From Furcasterigmium furcatum (taxonomy: Eukaryota; Ascomycota; Sordariomycetes; Glomerellales; Plectosphaerellaceae), in the NCBI GenBank assembly GCA_001599815.1, contig BCIA01000006.1:1428961-1492960 (forward strand): 64,000 nt of DNA. The letters run 5' to 3'. Below the pieces are notes generated by a model. It saw only the letters and a program-made list of their open reading frames with translations. It was not told where the DNA came from and ran no database searches. Each line of letters opens with the position of its first letter. Position 1 is the stretch's first letter. The translations under genes were made by a program, and so were the position numbers. Below, piece by piece: positions 33,437 through 45,468 of the stretch.

Positions 33437-34293
33437 ATGAGATCCTCTCTCTCTGCACTGACGGCGGTCTTGCTGCTGTCTTGTTCTGTCCTCGCCGGCA
33501 AATTCAAGTATGAGAGACTGGATAAGGACACGGCTGTGAGATCCCCCAAGCCTCATGATCTTCTCTTCCAATACTGACAAGTCCAGGCGTTGGCCATCAT
33601 CGACCACCAACTTGGCCTCTTCCACCTTGTGCACGATTTTGAGTCCAACTACTTCCGCCAGCAGATCTTTGCCCACGCCAAGATCGCAAAGGCTTTCGGG
33701 TTGCCTGTCATTCTGAGCTCCTCAGCGGAGACTGGTAAGTGGTCTTCAGGGTTCTCCTCATGGAGCTTGCCAATGGCATTTCTAACCATCTATCAGGTCC
33801 CACCGGTGGTCTGTTCCCGGAGCTTCTCGAGATGTTCCCAGATGCCCCCGTGATCCGTCGCGGAGGCGAGGTCAACGCCATGGATAACGACGATTTCCGC
33901 GCCGCGCTCGCCGCCCTGAACCGCACCCAGATCATTGTTGGTGGCATCGCTACCGATGTTTGCACCACCTTCGCGGCCCTCTCTATGCGTGAAGCTGGAT
34001 ACTCCGTCTTCGCCAACCACGAGGCGTCCGGTACCACGAGCGCGCACATCCGAGACAATGCCAACGACCGCATGCGCGACGCCGGTGTCCAGCTGCTGTC
34101 TCCCAATGCCATTTTCGGAGAGCTGATGAGGGACTGGCGCACTCCCCCCACCGAATCGCCCGTGTGGGGGTTGGTCCAAGAGCTGGACGCCAGCCTTGGA
34201 GTGCTTGCTCGTTCTCACGGCCACGCCGTGGAGTATGGTGTTGTCACGCCTGGCCAGAACCATACTGGGTGGGTGCCTAAGCCCGAAAACTGA
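33437..34293 (+). CDS. secreted isochorismatase-fold hydrolase (YcaC-like)
   Basis: Exons 33437-33535, 33587-33734 and 33797-34293 (51- and 62-nt introns) give 247 aa. The first 20 residues are a classical signal peptide: M-R, a hydrophobic run, then a likely cut after V-L-A. The hydrolase fold follows, with the nucleophile-assisting Asp39 in I-I-D-H-Q-L-G and the catalytic Cys138 in I-A-T-D-V-C. S-A-E-T-G-P-T-G and V-N-A-M-D-N are typical of the YcaC subgroup. YcaC enzymes are hydrolases of unknown natural substrate. Most relatives are cytosolic, so the signal peptide is notable. Secreted isochorismatases of plant pathogens lower host salicylate, but those belong to other subgroups. A host-directed role here is only a possibility. 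Confidence 0.85.
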
Positions 34294-34928
34294 GGAACCC
34301 AACCAAGCGACATCTCGCTGTAAATGGAGGGCTAGGGTATTCCAGAGGAGGGCATGGAGGTTTTTTCACCCTTCGGGGTTTTTCCTTCTGCATCTCTGAC
34401 GGATTGCCAACAGTTCTAGGAGTATAGGCGTCAGCGGGACTAGAATTAAATACGATATATATCCTTCTTACCATTGAAACATTAAAAACTATCTGCTCCG
34501 ACAACTAAGAGAGGTTCGAGGTCAAAACTAGGGTGGGAGCTACTATATTCATCTTCCATCCGTTCCCAGTACCTCCAGTATTTCTCTGGACCATACACCG
34601 AAAGTGTCTTGATGGCTAAGAAATGTGAGTCGTGCGCGTAGTTGGGCGTCGATCTCCCCACGGGGACGCAGGATCTCCGCTTAGTACGGAGTACCTAAGT
34701 ACTATAGGTAGCGTGCAGCTACCATTCCTCCACTCGCTCCACGATGCCCCCAAACGCTTTGGGGTCGGTGCGGGGTTCTGCTCATGTGGTGAGCCCACAT
34801 GAGTGTTTCAAGAACGTGACCTTTGCGTCATTGAAAGGGCCCCCCCATCAATCTTCCTCATACGAAACCTTTGGAAACTTCTACAGGACCGAAGCCCAGA
34901 CATTCGGGCATCCACGCCAACAGCCGCC
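34294..34928. other. intergenic region upstream of the rhamnosidase gene
   Basis: 3' end of the hydrolase and promoter of the rhamnosidase. The stretch gtacctaagtactatagg near 34690 is a short palindromic word of the kind common in these genomes. No gene was seen. Confidence 0.45.
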
Positions 34929-37528
34929 ATGGTGCTCAAGACGATCATGCTGCCAGCAGAGGAGAACCTGATGACGGAGGTACTTATCAAACACGGAATC
35001 GTCAGCAAGACTGGGCTAACTCATGTTCCAGCAAGATGTCATCCACCAGCTCCACGGAAATTGGATCTGGATTCCTGGTTGGGACGATTCAAACTCTGGG
35101 AGCAACACTGCTGCGCGGATCGTGCGATTCCGGCGCTTCTTCGAGCTCAGCTCACTACCAAGCCGAGCCGTCCTCCACTTCACGGCCGACACGCGATACA
35201 AGCTCTTCGTAAACGGCACCCGTGCTGCTGTCGGGCCGGCGAGAAGCGGTCACTCCATATGGTACTACGACTCCCTCGACGTTGCCCCGTTTCTCAAAAT
35301 TGGGTGGAATGAGGTCTGCTTCGTTGTCATCCGATACTTTTCCGCCTCTCGCAGCGGCATGCCGTTTGAGAGAACGGCTTATCCCGGTCTGACTGTTGTC
35401 TCTGCACCACTGGAAACCAACGATCAGCCCGTTCACCTGAGCTCTCTGCTGGGCTGGCAGGCAGAGATTGATACCACTACTTTGTTTCCAATGGGCTTGC
35501 GAGACGATGGAACTCTCCACGTGAGTCTCTCGCCCCTATTTCGTATTCGAGATTTTCCTGACACTCCGGAAATAGATCAATGAGCGCGTCGCCCCGGGGA
35601 AACCGGCCGAGACTCTCACTCCAGTTGGGCGCCACTTCAACACTCTGAATGGGGAACTTTCTCCCTGGCGCCTTCGTGCACGTTGCATTCCACTTGCGGA
35701 AGAGACCAAGGTGGTGCTTGGCAGTATTCGGAACTGCGAGGGCAACATCCCGTCCGACGAATGGGAAGAAATGCTTTCGGGCAACACGCCTCTGGTTCTT
35801 CATAGTGACTTGTCATACAAGCTGGATGTTCTAGCAGACGTCCACTCGACAGCGTTCATCCGGTGGTCATTCACAGCCCCCGAGGCCTGCCAGATCAAAT
35901 TCAAAGTCACCTACTCCGAAGGCTATGAGTACGACCCTCCGGGCTACCCATCCTTTCGCAAGAAGGGAGATCGTTTGGACTACGTCAATGGCCGCATCAT
36001 TGGCCCGCATGACGAGGTCGTCTTGGACATCCCCGCTTCCGAGACCGTGGTATACGAACCGTTCTGGTTCAGGACCTTCCGCGTCATGCGATGGGAGATC
36101 GAAACTGGATCCATCCCGGTTGAGATTCTCTCATTCACAGCCACTCAGTCGAATTACCCGCTGGCTGTCAAGGCCAAGTGGTATGATCACGACGATGCAG
36201 ACAGCAAGGGGATGTGGGATGTTTCCATCCGAACTCTGAGGAACTGCCTCTTCGACGGATACTCGGACTGCCCCTTCTACGAGCAATTGCAGTACGCACA
36301 CCTCTCCTCTGCTTTCTGGCGCTATGCGTCCATTGACTAATGAGTGTCTAGGTACTCGGGAGACTCTCGATCAGTCGGCCTCTTCCATTATCTTATTTCG
36401 GGCGACGACCGACTCATCAGACAATGCCTTACCAACTTTGCTGCCTCGATCACTCCGGAGGGCTTGACCCAGTCCCGTTTTCCTTCGCATGTCCCCCAGA
36501 TCATCGCCGGGTTTCCCATGTACTGGATTTTGCAGGTCTGCGATCACCATCTGTTCTTCGGCGACACGGCTTATACCCGATATTTTGTGCCCAGAATCGA
36601 CGGGGTCCTCGACTTCTTCGATCGGCATATTGATTCCCTGGGCCTCGTCAGTGGTCTTCCAGAGGATGTCTGGCAATACGTCGACTGGGTCAACACCTGG
36701 GGTGCGACGCGCGAGCATCCCGACAAGGGCGTCCCAACATCCGGTAGAAAGTCGAACCGCCACACATTTTTCAGCATGCTGTATGCCTTCACACTGAAGC
36801 AAGCGGCGCGTTTGGTCAGAGACGTCGGCCGGCCCGGGCACGCGGAGGAGTACACGTCAAGAGCCGAATCTGTTGTCGCAGCCGTCCGGAAGCATTGCTT
36901 CGACGGGAAGTTCTTCACTGATTCCACGGCCGATATTGCTGATCGTTCGGCATACTCCCAGCACTGCCAAGTTTTTGGCGTGCTCTGTGGTGCCGTGGCC
37001 CCTGGTGAGCGAAAGCGCCTTCTCACTTCCGCCTTCGACGACTCGAGCTTTTCAAAGTGCTCTTACGTCCAGACGTTCTATGCACTGAGGGCGTTTGCTC
37101 TTGCGGGGGATGACGTGTACGAGTCGGCGTGGGCGCGGACGTGGGAGCCGTGGCGCAGAATGTTGGGGTACAACCTCACAACGTGGGAGGAGGACGATGT
37201 TCGACAACGCTCGGACTGCCATGCCTGGGGAAGCGTGCCAATCTACGAGTTCTGCGTGGAGGTGGCCGGCGTGCACATTCTCGAGCCCGGGGCGCGGAAG
37301 ATTCTGTTCAAGCCACGACTTAACCTGAGTCGAGAGATTGCCGCCGTGGTGGCACTTGGATCCGAGAATACGGCAGAAGTCAAGTGGCACACGAATTCAG
37401 AAGGAGGGAAGAAGGCGGACTTGAGACTCAAAACTCAAGTACACCTGCTGAGCCGGCTGCCCGGACAGGACGAAAAGGATCATGGCATGGTCAACCATAT
37501 AACATTGTTCTTCAAGAACGCAGAATAG
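34929..37528 (+). CDS. alpha-L-rhamnosidase-like glycoside hydrolase (GH78)
   Basis: Exons 34929-34979, 35032-35520, 35576-36291 and 36352-37528 (introns 52-60 nt) give 810 aa. Residues about 18-180 form an N-terminal beta domain with F-T-A-D-T-R-Y-K-L-F-V-N-G. The catalytic (alpha/alpha)6 barrel holds D-C-P-F-Y-E-Q-L-Q-Y-S-G-D from Asp411, with Glu416; this is the family's general-acid region and is split by intron 3. R-S-D-C-H-A-W near 37210 is also characteristic. The family releases terminal L-rhamnose from plant glycans and flavonoid glycosides. No signal peptide is visible, so it is probably intracellular and acts on imported glycosides (inference). The ATG at 34971 would remove 14 residues. 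Confidence 0.87.
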
Positions 37529-37929
37529 GTAGTTATATGTGGAGATCGCAAATCAAACAGCCACCTACGACCAGAAGATATTCTTCTACCAGTATCCAAG
37601 GAAGGTCCTCCTAATCGTAGTCGGCTCCAAACATTCTGGGCCTTCAAGGCCCCGCCCGGATCCTACCTCTGAGAGACGTCTGTATCGACATGAGCAACGC
37701 ACGAGGGCACTTTTACTTCGATAACCAGGACAGGCGCTGCATGGCACAGAGGTCCCTTGAGCGTGATCCTCACAGCTCCTGCGAGTGGCCTTTGAGCTGC
37801 TATCTGTCAAGGTGGCAGGAAGTGAACTGCACCTGGTAGTTGGGACTTCTACAATGTGCATAGGCAGGAATGAAGAGAGAAGATTGTGGGACTCATGGAT
37901 CGCCTATGTTAGCTATGGGCATGGCTCGG
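37529..37929. other. convergent intergenic region
   Basis: 3' ends of the rhamnosidase and the HET gene. Nothing recognised. Confidence 0.5.
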
Positions 37930-40881
37930 CTATAACAGCTTGATTGTCTTGACCTCCGCGTCGATGAAGAACTCATTTCCCCGCTCCATGGTTTTGCCCA
38001 GTCCAATTCTTCGAAATTCCGGTACCGGCCCCGTCAAGTCTGCTCCTTGGACGGGAACAAGAGCCAGAAACATCTCCGTCTCATAAGTTGTCCCGCCAAG
38101 TTTGAGACAGTAAATGTCCCGATGGTCAACATCATCCTCCGAGTCAGGTAGTAGGTACCCAAAGGACACTTCCGTGTCATAAAGCGGGATGTAACCCGCC
38201 TTGCGGGCTCCCAGATCTTCCTTGAATGGCCCGTAGCTCCAAGCCAGGCGAAATGGGCCGGTGATAGTCAAGGAGCCATGTCGAGGCCGACCATAAGCTG
38301 TCCCAGATGGAAGATCGAGCGCGACCGATTCGATGATCGCGCAGGCTTCCGAGAGCTCGTGGAACTCGATTTCGCCTTCGATCGCTGCCCAAGAGAAACT
38401 CGGAGCCCTGTACTCTCCCGGCCTACGGAAAAGCTGGCTCGGATGGACGAAAGAGTCGTCCATTTCTTTTCCCCCGCCGAACGATCCGTCGCTGTATTCC
38501 CGCGATTGCCAGGTCCGATGTTCCTTCTCCGGTTTCGTATTCGTGATCGACCAGGCGAGTTGTCTCGGAAGATTCTGTCTCCAAATGCCTGCAACGTAGT
38601 CGTTGTTCTCAGTCCGCGCACTGAAGGCAGCGGCCAAGCCAGAGAGGGCAGGCAGTTTATCCTCCCCTCGAGTGAGCTTCAGTGTGGAGTAATTCTTCAC
38701 AAGGCTCTCCCATTGTGAAGCAAAAACATCCAGTGGCATAGGCGAAGTCTCATCCAGCACCGTTGAATATGCCAGCTTCGAGAACGGCCCTTCCCGCCGG
38801 CCGCACTCCTTTTGGCCTTGCCGCAAGACCACATGGCCATCCTCGGCAAAGGTCCCTTCGTTACACTCCCAGAACATCTGGTCCTTTCCAAAGTGCAGAA
38901 TCCGACGAGACAGTATGCGCTCTTGGAAGATCCATCCTCTGTCGGAGAGGTGCGACTCCTCGACGTTGGTCGGGAACAGGGAGAATTGGACGGCCTTGAA
39001 ACTTGACGGCGAGGGTTTGCGCATGCTGAATGTGACCAAGGTTCCGTCTCCCTTCGGCAGGCTCACTTCCACGCTTGAGGAGGTATTCCTGGGGAAAATG
39101 AAGCCGTGATCATCGTCGACTCCGCAGTCAGCAAACAAAGTGATGTGAGCGTTGGCGTAGATGCCGCCCATCCGAGAAGACTCGACATCCCAATCCTCTG
39201 CCGAGTCCTGAATGATGCACAGAGAGTCCACCCAGAGATACCGTACTCCGAGTTTTCGTGTGACTCGAACGGCGTCAACAATCGACGCTGGGAGGCTCTG
39301 GAGAGAAAACGGTTCTTGTCGGGATTCCAACACAGCCTTTGTGGTGACCCATTGAGGCATGGGACCACTGACCCAGCGGTGACTCAAGGCGACATACCTG
39401 CCGTGTTTCCCAGAGCCATCGCAGAGACGGATTGCTGACATGTCCTGGCCGGAGACATCGATGATCCGCGTCGGCAGCGCGACACCGGAACCGTCCGGGC
39501 CAGAAGACCGGCGTCTTCTGCAATGCTGATGGCGGTTTTCGCAGCTCTCAATCCAGTCTTCAAGAATATTCAGGCTCTTCGACGACAGGGGGTCCGCGTC
39601 GATGTCTGTACCTTCCGGAACGGACCACGTGTCGGAATACCAGGTGTTCCCCTCCGCATCAAATTCCCTCGGAACTGTAAGGGTCATTTCTGTCATCAAG
39701 TCAGAGCGAGAAGGAGTAACCTCGGGGTTTCAATACTGACCACTTCTTGAGAAGATGGTAACCGGTACCTCCATGCCCTTAATACCCTCACACGAGCCCA
39801 AACAACTCGAGAAGTCCCTGGGGCGGTGGAACCCCGCAACCGGGCATGTGCAGGTCGAAGCCAGCCTGAATTCCAAAGTACGAAGTATCGGAGGGTCCGA
39901 GCAGCGGCCCATGTGGCGCTTATTTCCATTGGAGATTCGAAGGATAATCTGGTCCTTGTCACGCTTGTCGAGCTGGCGATCCTCGCTGAGTACCTGGTTG
40001 ATGATACTGCAAAACGTGCAGTCTTGTGCTGATTGTCGTAAGAGCGCCGCTGAAGATAGATGAAGATAGCCTTGGTTTCGACAGAGCTCTGTGAATGATA
40101 TTCCAGCACACTTTTGGCATAGGGACTGATCTTTGAGGCTGACGGACATGGCCCCGGCCGGAGCGTGGAATCTCCTGGAGGGATCGTTGGCATCGGCATC
40201 CGAGGGGTCGTAAACATGGTCTCCCTGGATACGAGAAAGGCCTTCCTCCCCCAACTGTTCTCTTAGATATACAGCAACTGGATCGCTCCCTGCAGAGCCC
40301 CCCCTTGCCCAACAAAGCGGCGAGCAGCCCGGACCTGTGTATACCGGGGCGCCCGCGTCCACTAGAGCCTGTGCGTGACTGAGCCATCCGCTGCTCGCAG
40401 CGCAGTGTAGAGGCGTTGGAAGCTGCTTGCGAGACTCACGGCCGTTGGCATTCGAACCGTCGAGCCTGGGGTTATGCGCGAGGAGAATATCCAGAATACC
40501 CATGGCTGTGGCTCGTTCGTTGTCGTCACTACTCGAGTAGCACACACCGCGAGGTGGTTTTTGACCAATGCCCAGGCTCTCAGCAACCGCATTGCGGTCC
40601 GGATCACTCGCCCAGCGAAAGGAATATAGATCGGAGCGTTCGGCTGCGCATGCCAGATGGACTGGAGTCCAGCCTTGGTCATCTCTTTGGTTCACGCTGC
40701 TTAGGTTTGCGAGCAAGCTGACTTGGGCGAAGTCATGACGCCAAACCGCGATGTGAAGTGGTGTCCAGTCGCTGGAGGCGCGTGATTAGTGGCAGGACTA
40801 CTTTTATGTTCGAGTCTAGGGTCGTTCATACCTCGGATAGTCCTGCAAGCCACGAGGCATCGTAGAACCTTGAAGCGACAT
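37930..40881 (-). CDS. ankyrin-repeat HET-domain protein
   Basis: Exons (minus strand) 40881-40832, 40771-39741 and 39689-37930 (60- and 51-nt introns) give 946 aa. Residues about 18-170 hold at least three ankyrin-like units: D-W-T-P-L-H-I-A, G-W-T-P-V-H-L-A-C and L-P-T-P-L-H-C-A-A. A C-x-x-C module follows, with G-Y-L-H-L-S-S-A-A-L-L-R-Q-S-A, typical of the region just ahead of HET domains. The HET domain starts near residue 458 with Y-V-A-L-S-H-R-W and continues V-R-Y-L-W-V-D-S-L-C-I-I-Q-D-S to Y-A-N-A-H-I-T-L. HET domains trigger cell death on recognition of non-self in filamentous fungi. Ankyrin repeats are more often C-terminal, so the order is unusual. The ligand is unknown. Confidence 0.85.
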
Positions 40882-41494
40882 GCTGAAGATTACTGGCCAG
40901 GACTCAGTCTAGATATTTCCCGTCTTTTGCGAGTCAGGCTCGAGATCCCGAGAGCTTGAGCTGGTGAGGATGGCTTGGGTTGGATGGCTGATCAGCCCGA
41001 GAAACAGATAGGTGAAGGTTTCAGGCATAAGTTGGGAGCTAAAGGTTGGCTGCTTCGCGTCCAACTCGGAAGTGAGGCTGACGAGAACCTCAGCCCCCCG
41101 AAACTACCGTCCTACACCGCTTGCCTGATGAGGTGACCGAATACCTACTTAGATACAACATCGCCATAGAGACATTTCCTCTTGGATCTATTTAGAGTTC
41201 TTACTGCTGGTTAGACAATGGAACGAAATTAATGTAGATCTGCGTACTCTCTTCCCCCCCTTAGGCCCCTATCCCGCTCACTCTTCCTCCTATGATGCCA
41301 TGTCAGCATCACACATGCATACAGGGAAGAGCGGCTTAATCAGCTTCCATTTTCTAATCCTAGTTGGTGTCCCAGCAACCCGGATTGCACAGTTATAGAC
41401 ATGTCAGCCAAATGTGGGAAGTCTCCCCGTCCCTGCCTCCAGCACAGTCCCTTTCCATCTTCTCATCTACCCTCGCGCAGCCTCACGTCCGAGT
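40882..41494. other. intergenic region
   Basis: Promoter side of the HET gene and 3' side of the small secreted protein gene. No coding signal was seen. Confidence 0.5.
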
Positions 41495-41872
41495 CTAGCA
41501 GCCGGGACCATACGTGTCGGCGCAAATGTTGACACAGATGGTCGCCGCGATGAGGCAACCCGGGCGTCCGCCGGGAGGGCAGGGCGCGCCATAGCAGACC
41601 GTGGCGCACCTGTTGAAGGCGTCCCAGTCACATCGCTTCCGGAGCTTGCCTGGTGCCGGCTATCAGATGATTGCCGGTTTGAGTACGGGGTGTTAGTATT
41701 GCAACTTACTGTCAGTCTCGGCGCTGGTATCCCCAGCGATGGTTGATTCGGCGAGGGCGATGGCAGCGCGGGCCTGGTCGGCGACGGAAATGTGCACCGT
41801 CTCCTCGGCGACGGGGAGGGCAACGACGATAGCCGCGAGGGCAGCAAATACAGCGGTGATGGGGAACTGCAT
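41495..41872 (-). CDS. small cysteine-rich secreted protein precursor with Lys-Arg processing site
   Basis: Exons (minus strand) 41872-41710 and 41649-41495 (60-nt intron) give 105 aa. No long open frame shows this gene; it appears only after splicing. Residues 1-20 or so are a signal peptide (M-Q-F-P, then an Ala/Val/Leu-rich run). A propeptide of about 40 residues without Cys follows and ends L-R-K-R, a Kex2-type site. The remaining 45 residues contain eight Cys, spaced C-x7-C-x3-C-x4-C-x7-C-x6-C-x3-C-x7-C, with Cys first and last. Every Cys lies in the mature part, so four disulfides are likely. A TATAAA box lies 139 bases upstream. I do not recognise the family. Effector, antimicrobial-type and signalling roles are all possible. 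An earlier AG acceptor would give a truncated protein without Cys. Confidence 0.72.
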
Positions 41873-43496
41873 TCTGAAGAGGTGGATTTACAGGATAAGA
41901 AGTATGAGGTGGGATGCTGGGGCTGTTTGATGTCGCTTGACTGGCGGCTGAGTTAAGGCTGTCGTCTGAAGATGCTCTGGGATGGACCCGAGGACCGGAA
42001 ACCGAAGGTCTTTATAGTTTTTCTTGTCAGTCGTCGCACGCGTACTGCCGGCAGAGTGTTCACCTAGCCTACGTTCTCCTGGTTATCGCCTGACTGACTT
42101 CCGGTCCTCGCCCGACACTACTGTGAAGAAACGAAGTTACAAGATTTTCCAGGTCATCTGAACCTCTGTACCCCCTCGACACATCGAATCATTGGTCATT
42201 CTGGCACTTGCCTAGAGATTTCAAAGCAGGGTGACATCACAAGAGACTATGCTTCACCAAACAGAAAACACTCTCAGCACACCAGATGTGACAACATTTA
42301 TTGCTTTGCGTGGGGATGGGGGAGCAATCAAGGTAAGTCTTCTTGTGAGAACTTGGCGCTTCATCATGCGCAGCCAAGATGTGCCCTTGCAGCGCCCTTC
42401 AATCTACCCTTCAACAACATTTAATCTTGGCGACGCGACATCTCCAAGCCGAGACGTCGCCCAGATTGGATCGACACCGTTCTTACCATGATCGTTGCCC
42501 CCTGGGGTTCACCAGATGAGCTAGTACGTTTCTCACCTGTACCAGCTTGCCTGGGCGCTAGAACAAGCACACCAAGCTTTCCCTCCGCCATCATGTTGAC
42601 TGGAAGGTACACGCTCGCTGCAATCTCACCCGGTACAAGTTAGTCTCAGACTCAGCCCTGCACAGCTCTCGTGCAATGAAGTAGACTGTGCAGAGACTCC
42701 AGACCGTGTTGCGCCACTTGCCTGCGGCACAGGAGGCGTAGCACCTCCCCCTCTGCACCTGAGCGGTTCTGGCAGTCCCGTCGGTTCAACCGTGCCAATG
42801 ACTTTCAGCCAAACCCGTACGCCACGGCAGATGGAAGTGGAGGCAGCTGTCAAGTTCTCATTCCGCTCGCACAGGGCCAGGACGACTTGGCCGGCGTCAT
42901 ACCCAATAAGACTCGCATCCAGGCAGCGGCCAGCTCGCAGAGTACGGCGTCGAGATGTCGGCAATTTGGTCAACTCTATGGTCTCGACATTCTACGCCGT
43001 TGCCACGGCGCTGCCGCGTCTCTGCAAGGAGGATGTTGTGACCTGGCGAGCGGCGTTTGACCATGCTCGAAGCTGGGTCGGACCTTGCCCGACCCGGGCC
43101 GACATCATGATGCCGGAATGATGGGCAGAATCAAACCGAGAGAGGAAGGTGACACGTTTAGATGTTATGTCAGTGGCGGCATCGCCGCAATAGGCACATG
43201 TACTGCAACCAGCAATGATTTTTACGACGGCAAAGCAGGCCACGATTAAACAAGATGAACCAAACTGAAGGATACTGCTAGGCTCGTACCGCTCGTCCTT
43301 AAATATCACAATTGAGAATGGCCTATCACTCCTTGACTTCATCTATCCCCTGCAGTTGTCCCCCTCGGGTGCCTTTGTCTTCACCCGCAAAAGCAGCGCA
43401 ACAAACTTGTAAACAGCTCGCGCATAGAGGGGGCTGTCTCCATGACGCTGTGCTTTGGGTGAAAGACGCCTAGCGAGAGGATGATGACCGCTACGA
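41873..43496. other. intergenic region with the secreted-protein promoter
   Basis: TATAAA on the minus strand at 42011-42016 serves the cysteine-rich gene. The rest (to the transporter stop at 43497) has only overlapping frames without family signatures. Some on the minus strand near 42630-42970 look mildly coding, but no start, splice pattern or homologous motif could be fixed. Confidence 0.45.
42011..42016 (-). promoter_or_regulatory. TATA box of the cysteine-rich secreted protein gene
   Basis: TATAAA (context aaactataaa on the minus strand), 139 bases upstream of the ATG at 41872. Confidence 0.55.
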
Positions 43497-45330
43497 TCAG
43501 GTAGCGAAACGGAAGTCCAGCCTAGAAGTTGCGTCAGCAAAGTTGAGATATGGTCGCCGGTCAGAAATCTTACCGCTTGTTGCCCTCGTCCTTTGTAGTC
43601 GCTCTATAAATATGTTGCTCGTCGGGTGTCATGGCATCCCACTTCTTGGCTTTCTGGCTGTTCCTCCATCGGTAGTAGAAGTAGGTGCCGGGATACTGGA
43701 CGACCTGGACTAGAAGTTAGCCAAGTTTCGAAACTAACTTCCTTTCAACAGCAAGTACTTACACACATCCACACGCAAATCACCAGTAGGCCCTTATTGG
43801 CTTTGTAGTATCGCGGGGAATCGCTCGGTTGGTAGACTGGAGGGTCAGCACGCTGTATTCTTGAGGCCTTTTGTTGACTTACTGTTTGCCCCTATCATCC
43901 CGCTCACTTGCACCCACATGTTGTAGAGTCTGTGAAATCAGTCAGTATTGGGCATGCCCCAGGGAATCAACATGACATACGAGGCGGAGACGGTTCGGTT
44001 CTGGACAGAGCCAGCATTTCTGCTCGTCCAAGCTACTTGAATAGGATGCGTGCTAGACCACTATTAGCTTGAAACTCTCTGTGAGTGTGCATCAGGTTGG
44101 TAACATACTAGGGGAACGACAGAAGAACCGTCGCGATGGCGAAATATGACCATGAGCTGATGGGGTCTGGGAGCGCAATCAGAGCTGCAAAGCATGGTAA
44201 CAGCCAAAAGTCCTCGGCCATGGCCACGATGGACCTGTTGTTGACGAGCTCGCTGACAGCAGTGATGAACAGCATCATGATGCACGAGCCGACAATGTTC
44301 GGAATCGCGAGCAAGTTTGTCTCGATGACGTCGAAACCGAGACCTCGGAAGGAGAGTGTGAGGTACTGGTTGACCGGATACTTGGGCAGACCAAACAGCA
44401 AGCCCAGAGCATAGAGTGGCCACATGTCGTAGTCCTTGGCGCACTCCCAGATCTGCCTGAGCGATAGGCCCTGACGGTTGAACATGCCTCCTTTCTGAGG
44501 ATCATCTCGAATAACTGACGAGGATAGAAATTAGTCTCAAGGTCGCGGAGGGGAGCGAGGCAGCTAACCGGAATTCACAATGATCTTCTCCTCCTTCTCG
44601 GTGAAGTAACCCTTCGGCTTCCACCAACTCTTCGTTTTGGTAGGTGCTTGAGGCATCAGGAAGAACGACGCAATTCCAATCAAGACTATTCAGAGTCAGT
44701 ATGCCAACCAAGAAGGCACTAGCCATTTGTCTTACATGTAAAAGCGCCCCTGGATTGCTTATTAGTGAACGCTCAAGATGTCTGGGAGAAGGACGGGAGT
44801 CTACTCACTCAATGAGGAACATCCAACGCCACCCTGCATATCCCAGAATTCCACGCATAGATAAGAGACCTACGGCGGCAAATCCGACGCCAATGTCAAC
44901 TGTCCCAGTGAGCAGAATGTCTGAAATTTTGAACGTTCTGGACTGACCTAGCTGCGAGAACATCCAGAACCAGGCTAGTCTGATAGGGAGCTATGGATTG
45001 TTAGCCAAGCGGGATCATGAATACACGATGTGCTGCGTGGATGTCATACCGATCGGCCTGTGTACCAGTAGCTGAGGTACAAAATCGTATCCCTGAGGGG
45101 GTTAGTCGGATATGGGACGAATCATGCAGTTAGAGTCGAACATACGGAATGAAGCCGCCTTGGAAGGTTGCACTAAGGAAGCGTCAGTCACACCCTTGCC
45201 GGAGCTCAATGTGGCACTCACATCAAATATCTGCAAGCGAGGAAAGACGCTCGACCGCTGAGGAAGAACTGCAAGCCTGAGATGAGACTGAAGATGCAAA
45301 TTTGGATTGGAATCCACACGTCCGGCCCGA

Positions 45331-45332
45331 TA
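45331..45332. repeat. TA target-site duplication, left copy
   Basis: TA directly before the left terminal inverted repeat, matching TA at 47564-47565. TA duplication is the hallmark of Tc1/mariner-pogo elements. Confidence 0.85.
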
Positions 45333-45382
45333 ACGTCCCACACCCATTACCTGGCCACCCCCCTTACCTGGCCACCCCAAAA
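45333..45382 (+). repeat. left terminal inverted repeat of the transposon
   Basis: Starts ACGTCCCACACCCATT. It contains ACCTGGCCACCCC twice (45349-45361, 45366-45378), a likely transposase-binding unit. It matches the reverse complement of 47514-47563 with one difference. Confidence 0.9.
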
Positions 45383-45468
45383 CTCCACACCGCTTCTTTG
45401 ACCACCCCAACTAAATCGCTCATATCTTTACGAAACCTAGATAGATTTCTTCCAGACTTTCTACAGCT

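Noticed and set aside
42626..42973. Minus-strand frame with several Cys in the 42.6-43.0 kb region, considered as a second secreted protein
   Set aside because: No signal peptide, start or consistent splicing could be found.
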